Source of the DNA: Flavobacteriaceae bacterium UBA6231
GTDB lineage: Bacteria > Bacteroidota > Bacteroidia > Flavobacteriales > Flavobacteriaceae
Direction of reading: 5' to 3'
DNA length: 64,000 nucleotides
Assembly: GCA_002441545.1 (NCBI GenBank)
Contig: DJWL01000201.1
Coordinates: 14,259-78,258 of the forward strand
Under the pieces are notes generated by a model, which saw only the letters and a program-made list of their open reading frames with translations, searched no databases and was not told where the DNA came from. Position 1 is the stretch's first letter; each line of letters begins with the position of its first letter. This document shows positions 16,321-24,549 of this stretch, piece after piece. A program made the translations under genes and the position numbers.

Positions 16321-19300
16321 ATGGCAGCAAATTATAACGAGTTTCAAGATTCCCAATTACCAGCACTAAAGTTGCTCCAAAGATTAAATTGGCAATACAT
16401 CACACCAGAGCAAGCGTTTCAAGCGAGGGGCGAATTGTTGTCTAATGTCATTTTAAACAATATCCTCGCAGAACAATTGCACACAATTAACCATTTTGAA
16501 TATAAAGGGGAAAGCTATAAATTCTCAACAGGTAGCGTACAAGGTGCTATAAATGCGCTAAAAAGTGTGCCTATTGAAGGTGTGGTAAGAACAAACGAAC
16601 ACGTATATGATTTGCTAACCTTGGGTAAAAGTTTTAATGAGACTGTAAGGGGAGACCGTAAAGCCTACACTATGAAATTCATTGATTGGCAAAACCCAGA
16701 AAATAATGTTTATCATGTAACGGATGAGTTTGTGGTAGAAGGTCAAAAAGGAAAGCGTCGTCCGGATATTGTGTTGTTTGTAAATGGAATTCCGTTTGTA
16801 GTTATCGAAAATAAAAGAAGAGACAAAAACTTATCTATAGAAGAAGCCATTTCTCAAAACATAGGTAATCAAAAAGAGGACGGTATTCCTAAACTCTTCT
16901 ATTATGCACAAATTCTAATGGCAGTTCAACCCAATGTAGCTAAATATGCAGTTACAGGTACAGACGCCAAATTTTGGGCAGTTTGGAAAGAGGATGTAGA
17001 AAATGAGGTTCAAAAACTACTTAAGCGCACAATCAATAACACACAACCTGAAAATAGGTTGGTAACTGAACAGGACAAAGCATTATATGCACTTTGCCAA
17101 CCAGAGCGTTTACTCGATATGGTGTATAAATATGTAGTGTTCGATGGTCCAGATAAAAAAATATGTCGCTATCAACAATACTTTGCAGTCCAGGAAACCA
17201 TTTATAGAGTAAAGCAACGCAACAAAGAGGGGAATCGTAAAGGTGGTGTCATTTGGCATACTACAGGGAGTGGTAAATCATTAACCATGGTCATGCTATC
17301 AAAAGCATTAGCATTAGAGGAATCTATTGAAAATCCTAGAGTTATTATTGTTACAGACCGTATTAGTTTAGATAAACAAATATTTAAAACCTTTGTCAAC
17401 TGTGGTAAGAGTGTTAAAAAGGCGAAAAGTGGAAGCAACCTTATGGAGCTGCTACAAGACAAAGGAAGCGAAATTATAACCACCATTATCGATAAGTTTA
17501 ATATCGCATCAAACAGAGTAACCTTTAAAGACGAATCGCAAAACATTTTTGTACTGGTAGATGAAAGTCACCGTAGTCAATATGGTAGCGCTCATGCCAA
17601 TATGAAACGTATTGTACCTAATGCATCTTACATTGGTTTTACAGGAACACCATTAATGAGATCAGAAAAGAACACCTCAAAAAAGTTTGGTGGCTTTATC
17701 CATAAATACACCATAGACCAAGCGGTTAAGGATGGTGCTATATTACCGCTCTTATATGAAGGACGTTCGGCAAAATTATCGATTAACAAAGCGCAGATAG
17801 ATAAAGGGTTTGAAAGACTTTCTGAAAATTTAAGTGAAGAAGCACAAAAAGATTTGAAGAAGAAATTTTCATCAATCACTAAAATCTTTGAATCAGAACA
17901 TGTAGTGAATGAAATCGCCTATGACATTTCAAATCACTACACGCAAAACTGGCAAGGTCATGGCTTTAAAGCCCAATTGGCAGTACCTAAAATTGATACA
18001 GCCATTAAATATCAAAAGTACTTTGAAGCCCAATTAGACCCAACATTAAAAATCAATACCAAAGTGGTATTTACACCACCAGATAGTAGACAAGATAATG
18101 ACGATATTTGGTCAGAAAGCAGTAATGAATCTAGAAACTACTGGGGACAACTCATGAAGAAGTATGGAAATCAGGAGGAATATGAGAGCTGGGTAATTGA
18201 TAAGTTTAACGACAGATCTCAAGAAGTAGAATTGATAATAGTGGTCAAAAAACTATTAACAGGTTTTGATGCACCCAGAAATACGGTGCTTTATTTGGCA
18301 AGACCATTAGTAGCCCATAATTTATTGCAAGCCATAGCTAGGGTAAATAGATTGTTCAAAGATAAAGAACATGGCCACATCATTGATTATGTTGGTGTAT
18401 TAGGTAAATTGGATGAAGCATTAACAGAGTATAGTGCATTGGAAGATTTTGATCAGGATGATTTAATAAATGCTCTGGTCGATATCAAAGAAGAGGTGCG
18501 TAAAGTACCTGTCAGACATGCGGAAGTAGTCGAAATATTTAATGAAGTCTATAATAAGAGTGACATTGAAGCATTGGAACGTCATCTAGCCGAAAAAGAC
18601 ATACGTGACGAGTTTTATGAGAAATTGTCCAATTTCGCAAAAACACTACAAACAGCTTTGGCATCCAATGAGTTTTACCAGGAATTTACAACACAACAAA
18701 TTGGATATTATAAAAGCGAATTAAAAAAATATCACAGTTTAAGGGTTTCAGTACAGTTTCGGTATGCAGAAGTTGTGTCCTATAAAGAATATGAACCAAG
18801 AATAAAAAAATTATTGGATACCTATATTGATGCAGACCATGTTGAGGTTTTAACATCCGACCTAAACATTTTTGATAAGCAGAAAGTGGAAGAAGCTTTA
18901 GAAACCTACGGAAAATCTCCTGCTTCAAAAGCTGATTTTATTGCACATCAAATGAAAAAGATCATTACAGAGTACATGGAGAAAGATGAAGCGTTCTACA
19001 AAAAGTTTTCAGATTTAATTGAAAAAACGATACAAGACTTTAATGAAGGTAGAATTGATGAAGCAAAATATCTAAAAACAATATTAAAAGCAAGAACCGA
19101 TTTACACCAAGGATATCAAGAAGGGATTCCTGAAGTTTTATTGCATAAGCCGGAAGCCAGAGCATTTTTCGGAGTTTTAAATGCAGTATTAACCAATAAA
19201 CACGATGAAAAACGAGTAAATGAAATAGCCGATAATTTGGCAGAGGTCTCTGTATCAATTTCGAAAATAGTGGAAGAATTAACCATCAGAGATTGGAAAC

Positions 19301-19446
19301 GAAATCTAGATGTTCAAAGGCAAATGGAAAATGATATTGAAGACTATTTAATGAGCCATCGTAAAGCTTTAGGTTTGGAAATTACATTCGATGAAATCGA
19401 TAGTGTACTGGAGAAGTGTTTAAAAGTGGCCAAAAACAATTTCTAA
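16321..19446 (+). CDS. hsdR: Type I restriction endonuclease subunit HsdR
   Basis: A 1041-residue motor and nuclease subunit of normal length. The N-terminal nuclease shows RRPDIVLFVNGIPFVVIENK (PD-(D/E)xK type, about residues 140-160). The helicase part has Walker A TTGSGKS (about 312), the DEAD-box-like DESH (about 415) and motif III FTGTPL. It is separated from the M and S genes by the Pycsar and accessory genes, and by a 372-base gap, so it may also have its own promoter. Together with HsdM and HsdS it restricts unmodified DNA. Confidence 0.95.
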   Translation: MAANYNEFQDSQLPALKLLQRLNWQYITPEQAFQARGELLSNVILNNILAEQLHTINHFEYKGESYKFSTGSVQGAINALKSVPIEGVVRTNEHVYDLLTLGKSFNETVRGDRKAYTMKFIDWQNPENNVYHVTDEFVVEGQKGKRRPDIVLFVNGIPFVVIENKRRDKNLSIEEAISQNIGNQKEDGIPKLFYYAQILMAVQPNVAKYAVTGTDAKFWAVWKEDVENEVQKLLKRTINNTQPENRLVTEQDKALYALCQPERLLDMVYKYVVFDGPDKKICRYQQYFAVQETIYRVKQRNKEGNRKGGVIWHTTGSGKSLTMVMLSKALALEESIENPRVIIVTDRISLDKQIFKTFVNCGKSVKKAKSGSNLMELLQDKGSEIITTIIDKFNIASNRVTFKDESQNIFVLVDESHRSQYGSAHANMKRIVPNASYIGFTGTPLMRSEKNTSKKFGGFIHKYTIDQAVKDGAILPLLYEGRSAKLSINKAQIDKGFERLSENLSEEAQKDLKKKFSSITKIFESEHVVNEIAYDISNHYTQNWQGHGFKAQLAVPKIDTAIKYQKYFEAQLDPTLKINTKVVFTPPDSRQDNDDIWSESSNESRNYWGQLMKKYGNQEEYESWVIDKFNDRSQEVELIIVVKKLLTGFDAPRNTVLYLARPLVAHNLLQAIARVNRLFKDKEHGHIIDYVGVLGKLDEALTEYSALEDFDQDDLINALVDIKEEVRKVPVRHAEVVEIFNEVYNKSDIEALERHLAEKDIRDEFYEKLSNFAKTLQTALASNEFYQEFTTQQIGYYKSELKKYHSLRVSVQFRYAEVVSYKEYEPRIKKLLDTYIDADHVEVLTSDLNIFDKQKVEEALETYGKSPASKADFIAHQMKKIITEYMEKDEAFYKKFSDLIEKTIQDFNEGRIDEAKYLKTILKARTDLHQGYQEGIPEVLLHKPEARAFFGVLNAVLTNKHDEKRVNEIADNLAEVSVSISKIVEELTIRDWKRNLDVQRQMENDIEDYLMSHRKALGLEITFDEIDSVLEKCLKVAKNNF

Positions 19447-20147
19447 TGCATTCCATAAATTACGGTACAAAAGAATTATTTTTTGAACTAAAGCAATCCA
19501 ACAGAAAATCCCTGTCTATTGAAGTCTATCCCGACAATTCAATTAAGGTGCTGGCTCCTCAAAAATCAAATTTGGCAGAGATTAAAAAAGTAGTTTTAAA
19601 AAAATCGAGATGGATTATAAAGCAGCAAAACTATTTCGAACAATTTTTACCTAAAACACCGGAACGTGAATATGTTTCTGGTGAAACACATTATTATTTA
19701 GGTAAAGGATATTTATTAAAAATAAGACCAGGTACAGAAAATAAAGTAAAATTAAAAGGAGGATATCTTAATCTTGAATATCGAAGTGATAATCCACAGC
19801 AAACAGCTAAAAACCTTTTAGCTAAATGGTATTATGAAAACGCGGAAAAAAAATTTCTTGCTATTTCAAATAAGGTATTCTTACAATTCAAAGAATTTGA
19901 TTTAGAAAAATCAAACCTTGAAATAAAGCGAATGTCAAAACGCTGGGGAAGTTGTCACAAAAATGGGAAAATAATTATCAATCCAGAAATTATTAAAGCC
20001 CCAACAAAATGTATTGAATATGTGATTACGCACGAAATGTGCCATTTGGTCCAATTCAATCATAATAAAAAATTCTACAATCTATTATCTCAAAAGATGC
20101 CAAATTGGGAAAAATGGAAAAATAGATTAGAACAAAACCTATCATAA
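19446..20147 (+). CDS. YgjP-like (DUF45) zinc metallopeptidase
   Basis: A 233-residue protein with the HExxH zinc motif (VITHEMCHLVQFNH, about residue 200) preceded by the KRWGSC motif, both diagnostic of the YgjP/WLM-type metallopeptidases. The start codon overlaps the hsdR stop (TAATG), so it is the last gene of the restriction operon. Genes of this family often follow hsdR, but their role there is not known. Confidence 0.88.
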   Translation: MHSINYGTKELFFELKQSNRKSLSIEVYPDNSIKVLAPQKSNLAEIKKVVLKKSRWIIKQQNYFEQFLPKTPEREYVSGETHYYLGKGYLLKIRPGTENKVKLKGGYLNLEYRSDNPQQTAKNLLAKWYYENAEKKFLAISNKVFLQFKEFDLEKSNLEIKRMSKRWGSCHKNGKIIINPEIIKAPTKCIEYVITHEMCHLVQFNHNKKFYNLLSQKMPNWEKWKNRLEQNLS

Positions 20148-20227
20148 ATCCCCACAACCCAAAACCCAGATTGTTGCCGAAGGCAAAAAGCCCCTGTGTT
20201 TTGTGTTGTTCCCCGCGCCACACTTCT

Positions 20228-20353
20228 ATAGCGTTTAAATTCCCCTGCGATTGCAGCACATTACTTTTTTGTTTTATGCTATTATTTATTAAGGGTCAAA
20301 ACAAAAAAGTAAAGAGCTGCACCCCAGCAAAAAGCTATTAATTTAAACGCTAT
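20228..20353. repeat. Nested inverted repeat
   Basis: ATAGCGTTTAAAT (20228-20240) pairs with 20341-20353. Inside it, TTACTTTTTTGTTTT (20261-20275) pairs with 20298-20312, and GCAGC with GCTGC between them. It can form a long two-part hairpin. Confidence 0.65.
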
Positions 20354-20361
20354 CCCAAGCT

Positions 20362-20435
20362 ATTTTACATAATGCGTAGTTATGGTACCTCCTCGCACCA
20401 CCAATGGCGTAGCCATAACTGACATTATGTAAAAT
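20362..20435. repeat. Second large inverted repeat
   Basis: ATTTTACATAATG (20362-20374) pairs exactly with 20423-20435, and GTTATGG with CCATAAC inside. It lies next to the previous nested repeat, giving two neighbouring cruciform-capable structures. Confidence 0.65.
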
Positions 20436-20872
20436 ATCCGCTTTCCCAACGCTCAAATTAGAACTTCAATTAAAATTTTGAACACATGGGATGAAAATCC
20501 TTTTGCCACTTTTCCCCACCACCCTTTCAAAGGTGTAGGTTCCGGCAATTATAAATGTGTCCATGTGCCTGCGGTAGGCAACCCTCATTCCGTCGCAGCC
20601 CTCCGGGAGCTCCTCCATTCGGTTCACCCACCTCGCCACCGCGCATAATCAAAGCGCATTATTCCATAATGCACTTTCATTATCTTTTCCTGGCACACAC
20701 ATTCATAATTACCTCCACCTACGTCACTTTGCCCCAAAAAGAGGAAAAAATTTCAGAAATAAAAAAATAAAAAAGGAAAGCAAATTAGCTGGCTCCTCTG
20801 CCCACCGCTCCATGCTATAAAGGTCAGGCCCTTCGGGTTTTGAAAAAAATCTCCACCGGGCGGAACGTTAAG

Positions 20873-20922
20873 AAAATGTCCTGTGGACATTTTTAGTGAA
20901 CGAGCCAGAATGCGCATTGGCA
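20873..20922. repeat. 50-bp palindromic repeat, right copy
   Basis: Matches 8524-8573 at about 43 of 50 positions, same orientation. The AAATGTCC / GGACATTT core is conserved. Confidence 0.75.
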
Positions 20923-21089
20923 TAATCATCTTATTGCTCCGGTAGTATTTTTTCCAAAAACCTTGACAGCATGTTCCACGCCATCTAAAAAAGTGCTTTC
21001 TTTTTTATTGTTTTCTTTTAAAAAATTATGGGCGCGATGCGTAGCGAGCGATTGAGCGTAGCGATATACTAATTTTAATTTGGATAGCT

Positions 21090-21509
21090 ATGCAAACTTT
21101 TGAAATCAAGACCCACCAACGTGGAAAAACCTACAGCAAACACCATTTTTTCATCCTCAACAAAGGGCTCAACAGCGGCAAACCGATGACCGCACCCTGT
21201 GCTAACTGTTTTGTAGTTTCAACCGAAACAATCGAACAAAAAGAAGCCCTCTTTCACTTGTCAATGATGCTTTTGGAGAGCAAATGTTACCGCATGTATA
21301 TAAAAGGTACGGTCATACCCTTTATCTACCTCGAAGATGTCAAAAAACTACTGGAAAACAATACAAAATACCTCAACGAGGGCGATTTCCAAACCAAACT
21401 GGAAACCCTTAAAAAAGTGGAAACACTGGAGCTCCTGTTCCAAAATAAACTAAAGGCAACAAAGGAATTAAAATCGGTCCTGTTGAGGTCCTTCAAATTG
21501 GATAAATAA
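21090..21509 (+). CDS. Conserved mobile-element protein (DUF6943-like)
   Basis: A 139-residue protein whose start (TFEIKTHQRGKTYSKHHFFI, then NKGLNSGKPMTAPCANCFV) belongs to a small conserved Bacteroidetes family, which I believe is DUF6943, seen next to integrative elements. A CxxC pair (PCANC) is present. The C-terminal half is helical. It converges on the leftward cassette and ends at a shared terminator. Function unknown. Confidence 0.65.
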   Translation: MQTFEIKTHQRGKTYSKHHFFILNKGLNSGKPMTAPCANCFVVSTETIEQKEALFHLSMMLLESKCYRMYIKGTVIPFIYLEDVKKLLENNTKYLNEGDFQTKLETLKKVETLELLFQNKLKATKELKSVLLRSFKLDK

Positions 21510-21516
21510 GAAATAA

Positions 21517-21546
21517 GAAAAGCCCGGGAAGTTCCTGGGCTTTTCT
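21517..21546. terminator. Bidirectional terminator between convergent genes
   Basis: AAAAGCCC pairs with GGGCTTTT around a GGAAGTTCC centre. A/T runs on both sides serve the gene at 21090 and the leftward cassette. Confidence 0.8.
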
Positions 21547-21548
21547 GA

Positions 21549-21731
21549 TTACCTAAATTTCTTAAAAAACTTGACCAAGGTCTTGAACAGCACCGAGGCC
21601 AGAAAACTGACCAATGCCCCAACAAACGCCATGACCATGGTAACAAATAGATCATGGGGTGGAATATTGGGAATAATGCCAAATACAGTACCTCCAATAA
21701 TGCATGCCTTTTCGTTGAAATTAAACTGCAT
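21549..21731 (-). CDS. Small membrane protein
   Basis: A 60-residue protein with two hydrophobic stretches (about 8-22 and 28-50) and a basic end (KTLVKFFKKFR), as in holin-like peptides or small mobile-element proteins. It is the last gene of a leftward four-gene cassette, five bases after the previous gene. Its role is inferred only from size and position. Confidence 0.55.
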   Translation of the reverse strand: MQFNFNEKACIIGGTVFGIIPNIPPHDLFVTMVMAFVGALVSFLASVLFKTLVKFFKKFR

Positions 21732-21736
21732 CGGTG

Positions 21737-21976
21737 TTACTCTTCTTCGTCGGGTTTTTCCTCTGGAGCTTCATCACTTTGCACAACAGCTTGGCTTACT
21801 GCCGTGGCCACGGTCCCGGCAACGGCCATATAAGTAGCTACAGTGACCACAATGGCGGGTAAACCGATCGGAGCGGCAATGATGACACCGCCTGCAGTAG
21901 CTAGGGCAATGCCAATATTTCTTAAAGTTCTAAAGAATTTTGGGGTCGGTTGTTTCAAACGTTCTAATATCGTCAT
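21737..21976 (-). CDS. Small membrane protein
   Basis: A 79-residue protein with an amphipathic basic start, a long glycine/alanine-rich hydrophobic segment (about 20-65) and a very acidic tail (EAPEEKPDEEE). This resembles holin-like proteins. It overlaps the DUF5675 gene by 47 bases in another frame; both frames look genuine because the hydrophobic pattern is clean. Confidence 0.55.
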   Translation of the reverse strand: MTILERLKQPTPKFFRTLRNIGIALATAGGVIIAAPIGLPAIVVTVATYMAVAGTVATAVSQAVVQSDEAPEEKPDEEE

Positions 21977-22376
21977 GATTTACGGATTTAATGGTTAATA
22001 ATATTTTTTCTTTTCGGTCTTGGGCCTGATACACCAAAGACAACAGTTTTTGCAATGCGGGTTTCGATTGTGTGCCTTTACCCAAGCCACCCACATAAGA
22101 CACAGGGGCGATACAGCCTTCCAGTTCCTTCAAGGCATCATTGGCAGCGTGTATGAGGATCAAGCCCCGTTTTTTGACATCCTTGACCAATAGATGGTGG
22201 TTGAACTTTTTGGAAAAACGTGGTTCAATTTCATAAACCCCTTCCGGAATGCACGAAATGAACCTCTTGTTGTCGTTCCATGGCAATTCAATGGTATGGC
22301 ACAAATAGGATTCAGAGCAAAAGAGAGTACCATTGGTACCCTCTTTAAAATAGGCTCTCTCAAGCGTTAACTCCAT
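21930..22376 (-). CDS. DUF5675 family protein
   Basis: A 148-residue protein with the DUF5675 pattern: GTLFCSESYLCHTIELPWND, CIPEGVYEIEPRFS, ILIHAANDALKELEGCI. The family occurs in phages and mobile elements and has a conserved His/Cys/Asp set that suggests an L,D-transpeptidase- or lysin-like fold, though the activity is not established. Two small membrane proteins follow, so the cassette looks lysis- or envelope-directed. Confidence 0.8.
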   Translation of the reverse strand: MELTLERAYFKEGTNGTLFCSESYLCHTIELPWNDNKRFISCIPEGVYEIEPRFSKKFNHHLLVKDVKKRGLILIHAANDALKELEGCIAPVSYVGGLGKGTQSKPALQKLLSLVYQAQDRKEKILLTIKSVNHDDIRTFETTDPKIL

Positions 22377-22378
22377 GG

Positions 22379-23134
22379 TTAAGGAGTGTCAACAATGACG
22401 ACGGCCAAAGCGTTGTAAGCACCGTTCTTAAGGGCGTACATTTGTCCGTTGACCTCTTGATAGAACTCAATGCCCAACACCTGTACCACCTTAAGCAACG
22501 AGTTAGCCGTTACAGAAGCGGTCAATACAATCGCAGCAGTGTCAGCAGCTGAATAAGGAAGAATGGCAGTCTCATCACTTTCAAAGGTTGAGATCTCATT
22601 TTCAAAATCCAATTCAGATGCCCCCATCACCACCTTAAAGTGTGTAGTTCCCGAAGGAGCTGCAATCCTTAAAGTAGGAGAGAAGGGGTCAAGGTTCAAC
22701 GTTGCATCCCCGGACACACGGTCAAAGGCGTTCACAAAAGGAGCAAATAGAGTCGTTCCCAACTTTCCGTTGAGGTTGAACTCAAAGCCAAGCAAAAGAT
22801 CTAAATTGCCATCTGTCAAGGTCCTTAGACCTCTCTCATTGACGGCATCGGTCTTGACGATGGCCAATAGATCCTTGGTCAATCGACTTGTCAAACGTTT
22901 ATCTGATGCATTCTGCAACAGAATACGAAGTGCGTTCCGTAAAAGCTTGCCACCTTTACCGGCACGCCCAAATTCAGATCCGTTTTCACGGGTCCTCACA
23001 AAGGCTGGGTCATTGGCGATACGATTCGCATCGACACCACCTTTTTCACGGGCCAGATGGCCATCAGTGGTTTTGTAAAAGGAAATATCCCCGATAGTTC
23101 CTTTCAGTTTAATAATTCCGGTTTGTCTTGCCAT
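22379..23134 (-). CDS. Conserved hypothetical protein of Bacteroidetes elements
   Basis: A 251-residue protein. The first 60 residues (GIIKLKGTIGDISFYKTTDG, then AREKGGVDANRIANDP) look strongly conserved-type and basic. The rest is beta-rich with hydrophobic repeats. I know similar proteins only as hypotheticals of flavobacterial accessory regions. It starts the leftward cassette, two bases before DUF5675. A structural (capsid- or tail-like) or secreted role is possible but unsupported. Confidence 0.6.
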   Translation of the reverse strand: MARQTGIIKLKGTIGDISFYKTTDGHLAREKGGVDANRIANDPAFVRTRENGSEFGRAGKGGKLLRNALRILLQNASDKRLTSRLTKDLLAIVKTDAVNERGLRTLTDGNLDLLLGFEFNLNGKLGTTLFAPFVNAFDRVSGDATLNLDPFSPTLRIAAPSGTTHFKVVMGASELDFENEISTFESDETAILPYSAADTAAIVLTASVTANSLLKVVQVLGIEFYQEVNGQMYALKNGAYNALAVVIVDTP

Positions 23135-23224
23135 AATAATTCATTTTTTGATTAATGGAACAAAGCAACAAACTTCATGTTGGTAAATAAAAAATCCCAT
23201 TCCGATAGAAGACACCCATACCGA

Positions 23225-23259
23225 TTTTGCCATTAAATCCACTAATGGTTCTATATTTG
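23225..23259 (+). promoter_or_regulatory. Promoter of the small gene at 23304
   Basis: TTTTG at 23225-23229 and TATATTTG at 23252-23259 are 22 bases apart, the Bacteroidetes -33/-7 pattern. The GCAGTATA that follows also occurs after the -7 of the restriction operon. Confidence 0.65.
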
Positions 23260-23303
23260 TATGCAGTATAGCATAGCCTAGGATAAAGCATATATAAAGC
23301 ATC

Positions 23304-23498
23304 ATGAACACCAAAAGGGCATGTATCTATCCAAAAGATATCCAACTCATAACGGGTAGGAGTGAACGCTATGGCAGAAAGCTATTAAATGACATTAGAG
23401 TTCATTTTGACAAGCAACCCTATCAATTTATCACAGTAGAAGAATTCGCAGAATACAGTGGGATTAAAGAAGAAATTATTATAAAATATTTAGGCTAA
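23304..23498 (+). CDS. Small conserved DNA-binding-like protein
   Basis: A 64-residue protein (ACIYPKDIQLITGRSERYGR, FITVEEFAEYSGIKEEII). It has two short helix-turn-helix-like segments and looks like a family of tiny flavobacterial proteins that accompany integrative elements. It is divergent from the leftward cassette and close to the integrase remnant, so a regulatory or excisionase role is plausible. Confidence 0.6.
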   Translation: MNTKRACIYPKDIQLITGRSERYGRKLLNDIRVHFDKQPYQFITVEEFAEYSGIKEEIIIKYLG

Positions 23499-23931
23499 GT
23501 ACATAGTATTTGGTATGATTTATATTGTTTTAAAACTCTAAAAGCCCTATCTTTACAATAAGACAGATATGCAAATTACGTTAATGCAAATCAACGGATA
23601 AGTTTACAATTCGGTCAACAGATTTTACAAGATATACGTTAACCTCGATAAACACTCACATTAGAGTAAAGGGTTTGAATCCCGCCGAGGTCACTAAGTA
23701 AACTTGTAAAAAGTTACAAAACCGTGCAAATCCTATGATATGCACGGTTTCTTGGTTTTTAGACTATCATTTAAATTGATTTGATTTGATATGAAAAGGT
23801 CATAAACCGTCAACAAAAATTTAGACCGTCAACATTGTTGACGATTTGAATTGTGAACACATAAGCTGATACTCAGTATAGTTGATTTGATTTTCGTCTT
23901 TACTAATGTTTAATTTAAAAGACAAGCAACT
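23499..23931. other. 433-bp gap with tRNA-like sequence and hairpin
   Basis: No protein gene. It contains the tRNA-3'-end-like sequence (23641-23696), then a hairpin ACCGTGCA / TGCACGGT with a T-rich tail (23721-23760), the usual layout of an attachment site placed before an integrase gene. TAGACCGTCAAC / GTTGACG repeats occur near 23806-23845. Confidence 0.5.
23641..23696 (+). other. tRNA 3'-end-like sequence, candidate attachment site
   Basis: GGGTTTGAATCCCGCCGAGG continues into TCACTA. TTTGAAT fits a T loop, CCCGC the 3' arm of a T stem, CGAGGTC an acceptor strand and A the discriminator. ACCTCG 40 bases upstream could be the matching 5' acceptor, but D and anticodon arms are missing, so this is a relic or an att copy, not a working tRNA. 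It precedes a truncated integrase. Confidence 0.45.
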
Positions 23932-24261
23932 ATGAGAGCATCAAACACATTTGCAATCCTTTTTTGGGCGTACTCTTCTCGTGCCAAGAACAATCTAACG
24001 GGTATGTACGTGAGAATTACCGTAAATGGAAAAAAAGCTAATATTAGCCTAAAGCAACAAGTTGATATTAGAACATGGAATTCAAAAAGGCAGAGAGCAA
24101 AAGGAAATAGTGAAACTTCCAGAGCTCTAAATTCGTATTTAGACCAAGTTCACTCTCAATTAGTAAAACTTTATCAAGATTTTAAATTTAAAGGAGAACT
24201 AATTACATCTGAGTTAATTAAAGCTGAGTATTTAGGAGAAAGTGATAATTTGGATAGGACG
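23932..24261 (+). pseudogene. Truncated tyrosine integrase (N-terminal part)
   Basis: About 108 residues match the start of Bacteroidetes tyrosine recombinases: the arm-binding domain (FAILFWAYSSRAKNNLTGMY, NISLKQQVDIRTWNSKRQRA) and the first part of the core-binding domain. The reading frame continues to 24330 but the last residues are not integrase-like, and the catalytic domain with Arg-His-Tyr is absent. The break coincides with IS21-like end sequences. The element has therefore lost its own integrase. Confidence 0.8.
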
Positions 24262-24400
24262 GTCATTGTGAGCCGCTTTCAGCGGATAAAAGTGAGCACA
24301 GCAATAACTTTATTGAAAACCCTTTTATAGCTTAGGTTAAAGAGTTTTTAATTGGTTCAAATTTTCCCGTTTTTACTGGTTCACTTTAACCGTTTTTTGC
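24262..24400. mobile_element. Possible IS21-family end remnants
   Basis: Two GTGAGC copies (24268, 24292) and two GGTTCA copies (24354, 24378), each pair 24 bases apart, resemble the subterminal repeats of IS21-type elements. The coding part is missing, so this would be a deletion relic. It lies exactly where the integrase reading frame ends. Confidence 0.3.
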
Positions 24401-24549
24401 ACCTAAAGTTACTTTTCTTTATCAGCAAGCAGTTTGTGCAAAAGTATTACAATTATTAGGCAAATAGATTAAAGTAAATCAAAGTACTACATTAAATATA
24501 AATTTAACAAAACATGGATATAGGTTTTTCTAATCTAAATCTAAAGGAA

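Larger units (their letters stand above)
20148..21089. other. 942-bp gene-free stretch with large hairpins and a flanking repeat
   Basis: No convincing protein gene. It contains two large imperfect inverted repeats (20228-20353 and 20362-20435), the right copy of the 50-bp repeat (20873-20922) and a GCGTAGCGA direct repeat near 21038-21063. A GC-richer segment at 20540-20640 differs from its surroundings and looks like foreign remnants. Confidence 0.55.

Noticed and set aside
20555..20770. 71-residue open frame in the gene-free region
   Set aside because: Composition (many Pro, Cys, Arg at the start, then low complexity) and lack of promoter or neighbours fit a chance frame in repeat-rich DNA.
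22563..23078. 171-residue plus-strand frame opposite the 251-residue gene
   Set aside because: It is a mirror frame of a well-structured minus-strand gene with conserved N-terminus.
23641..23696. Complete tRNA gene
   Set aside because: Only T-arm and acceptor-like parts can be seen; the D arm and a proper anticodon arm are missing.
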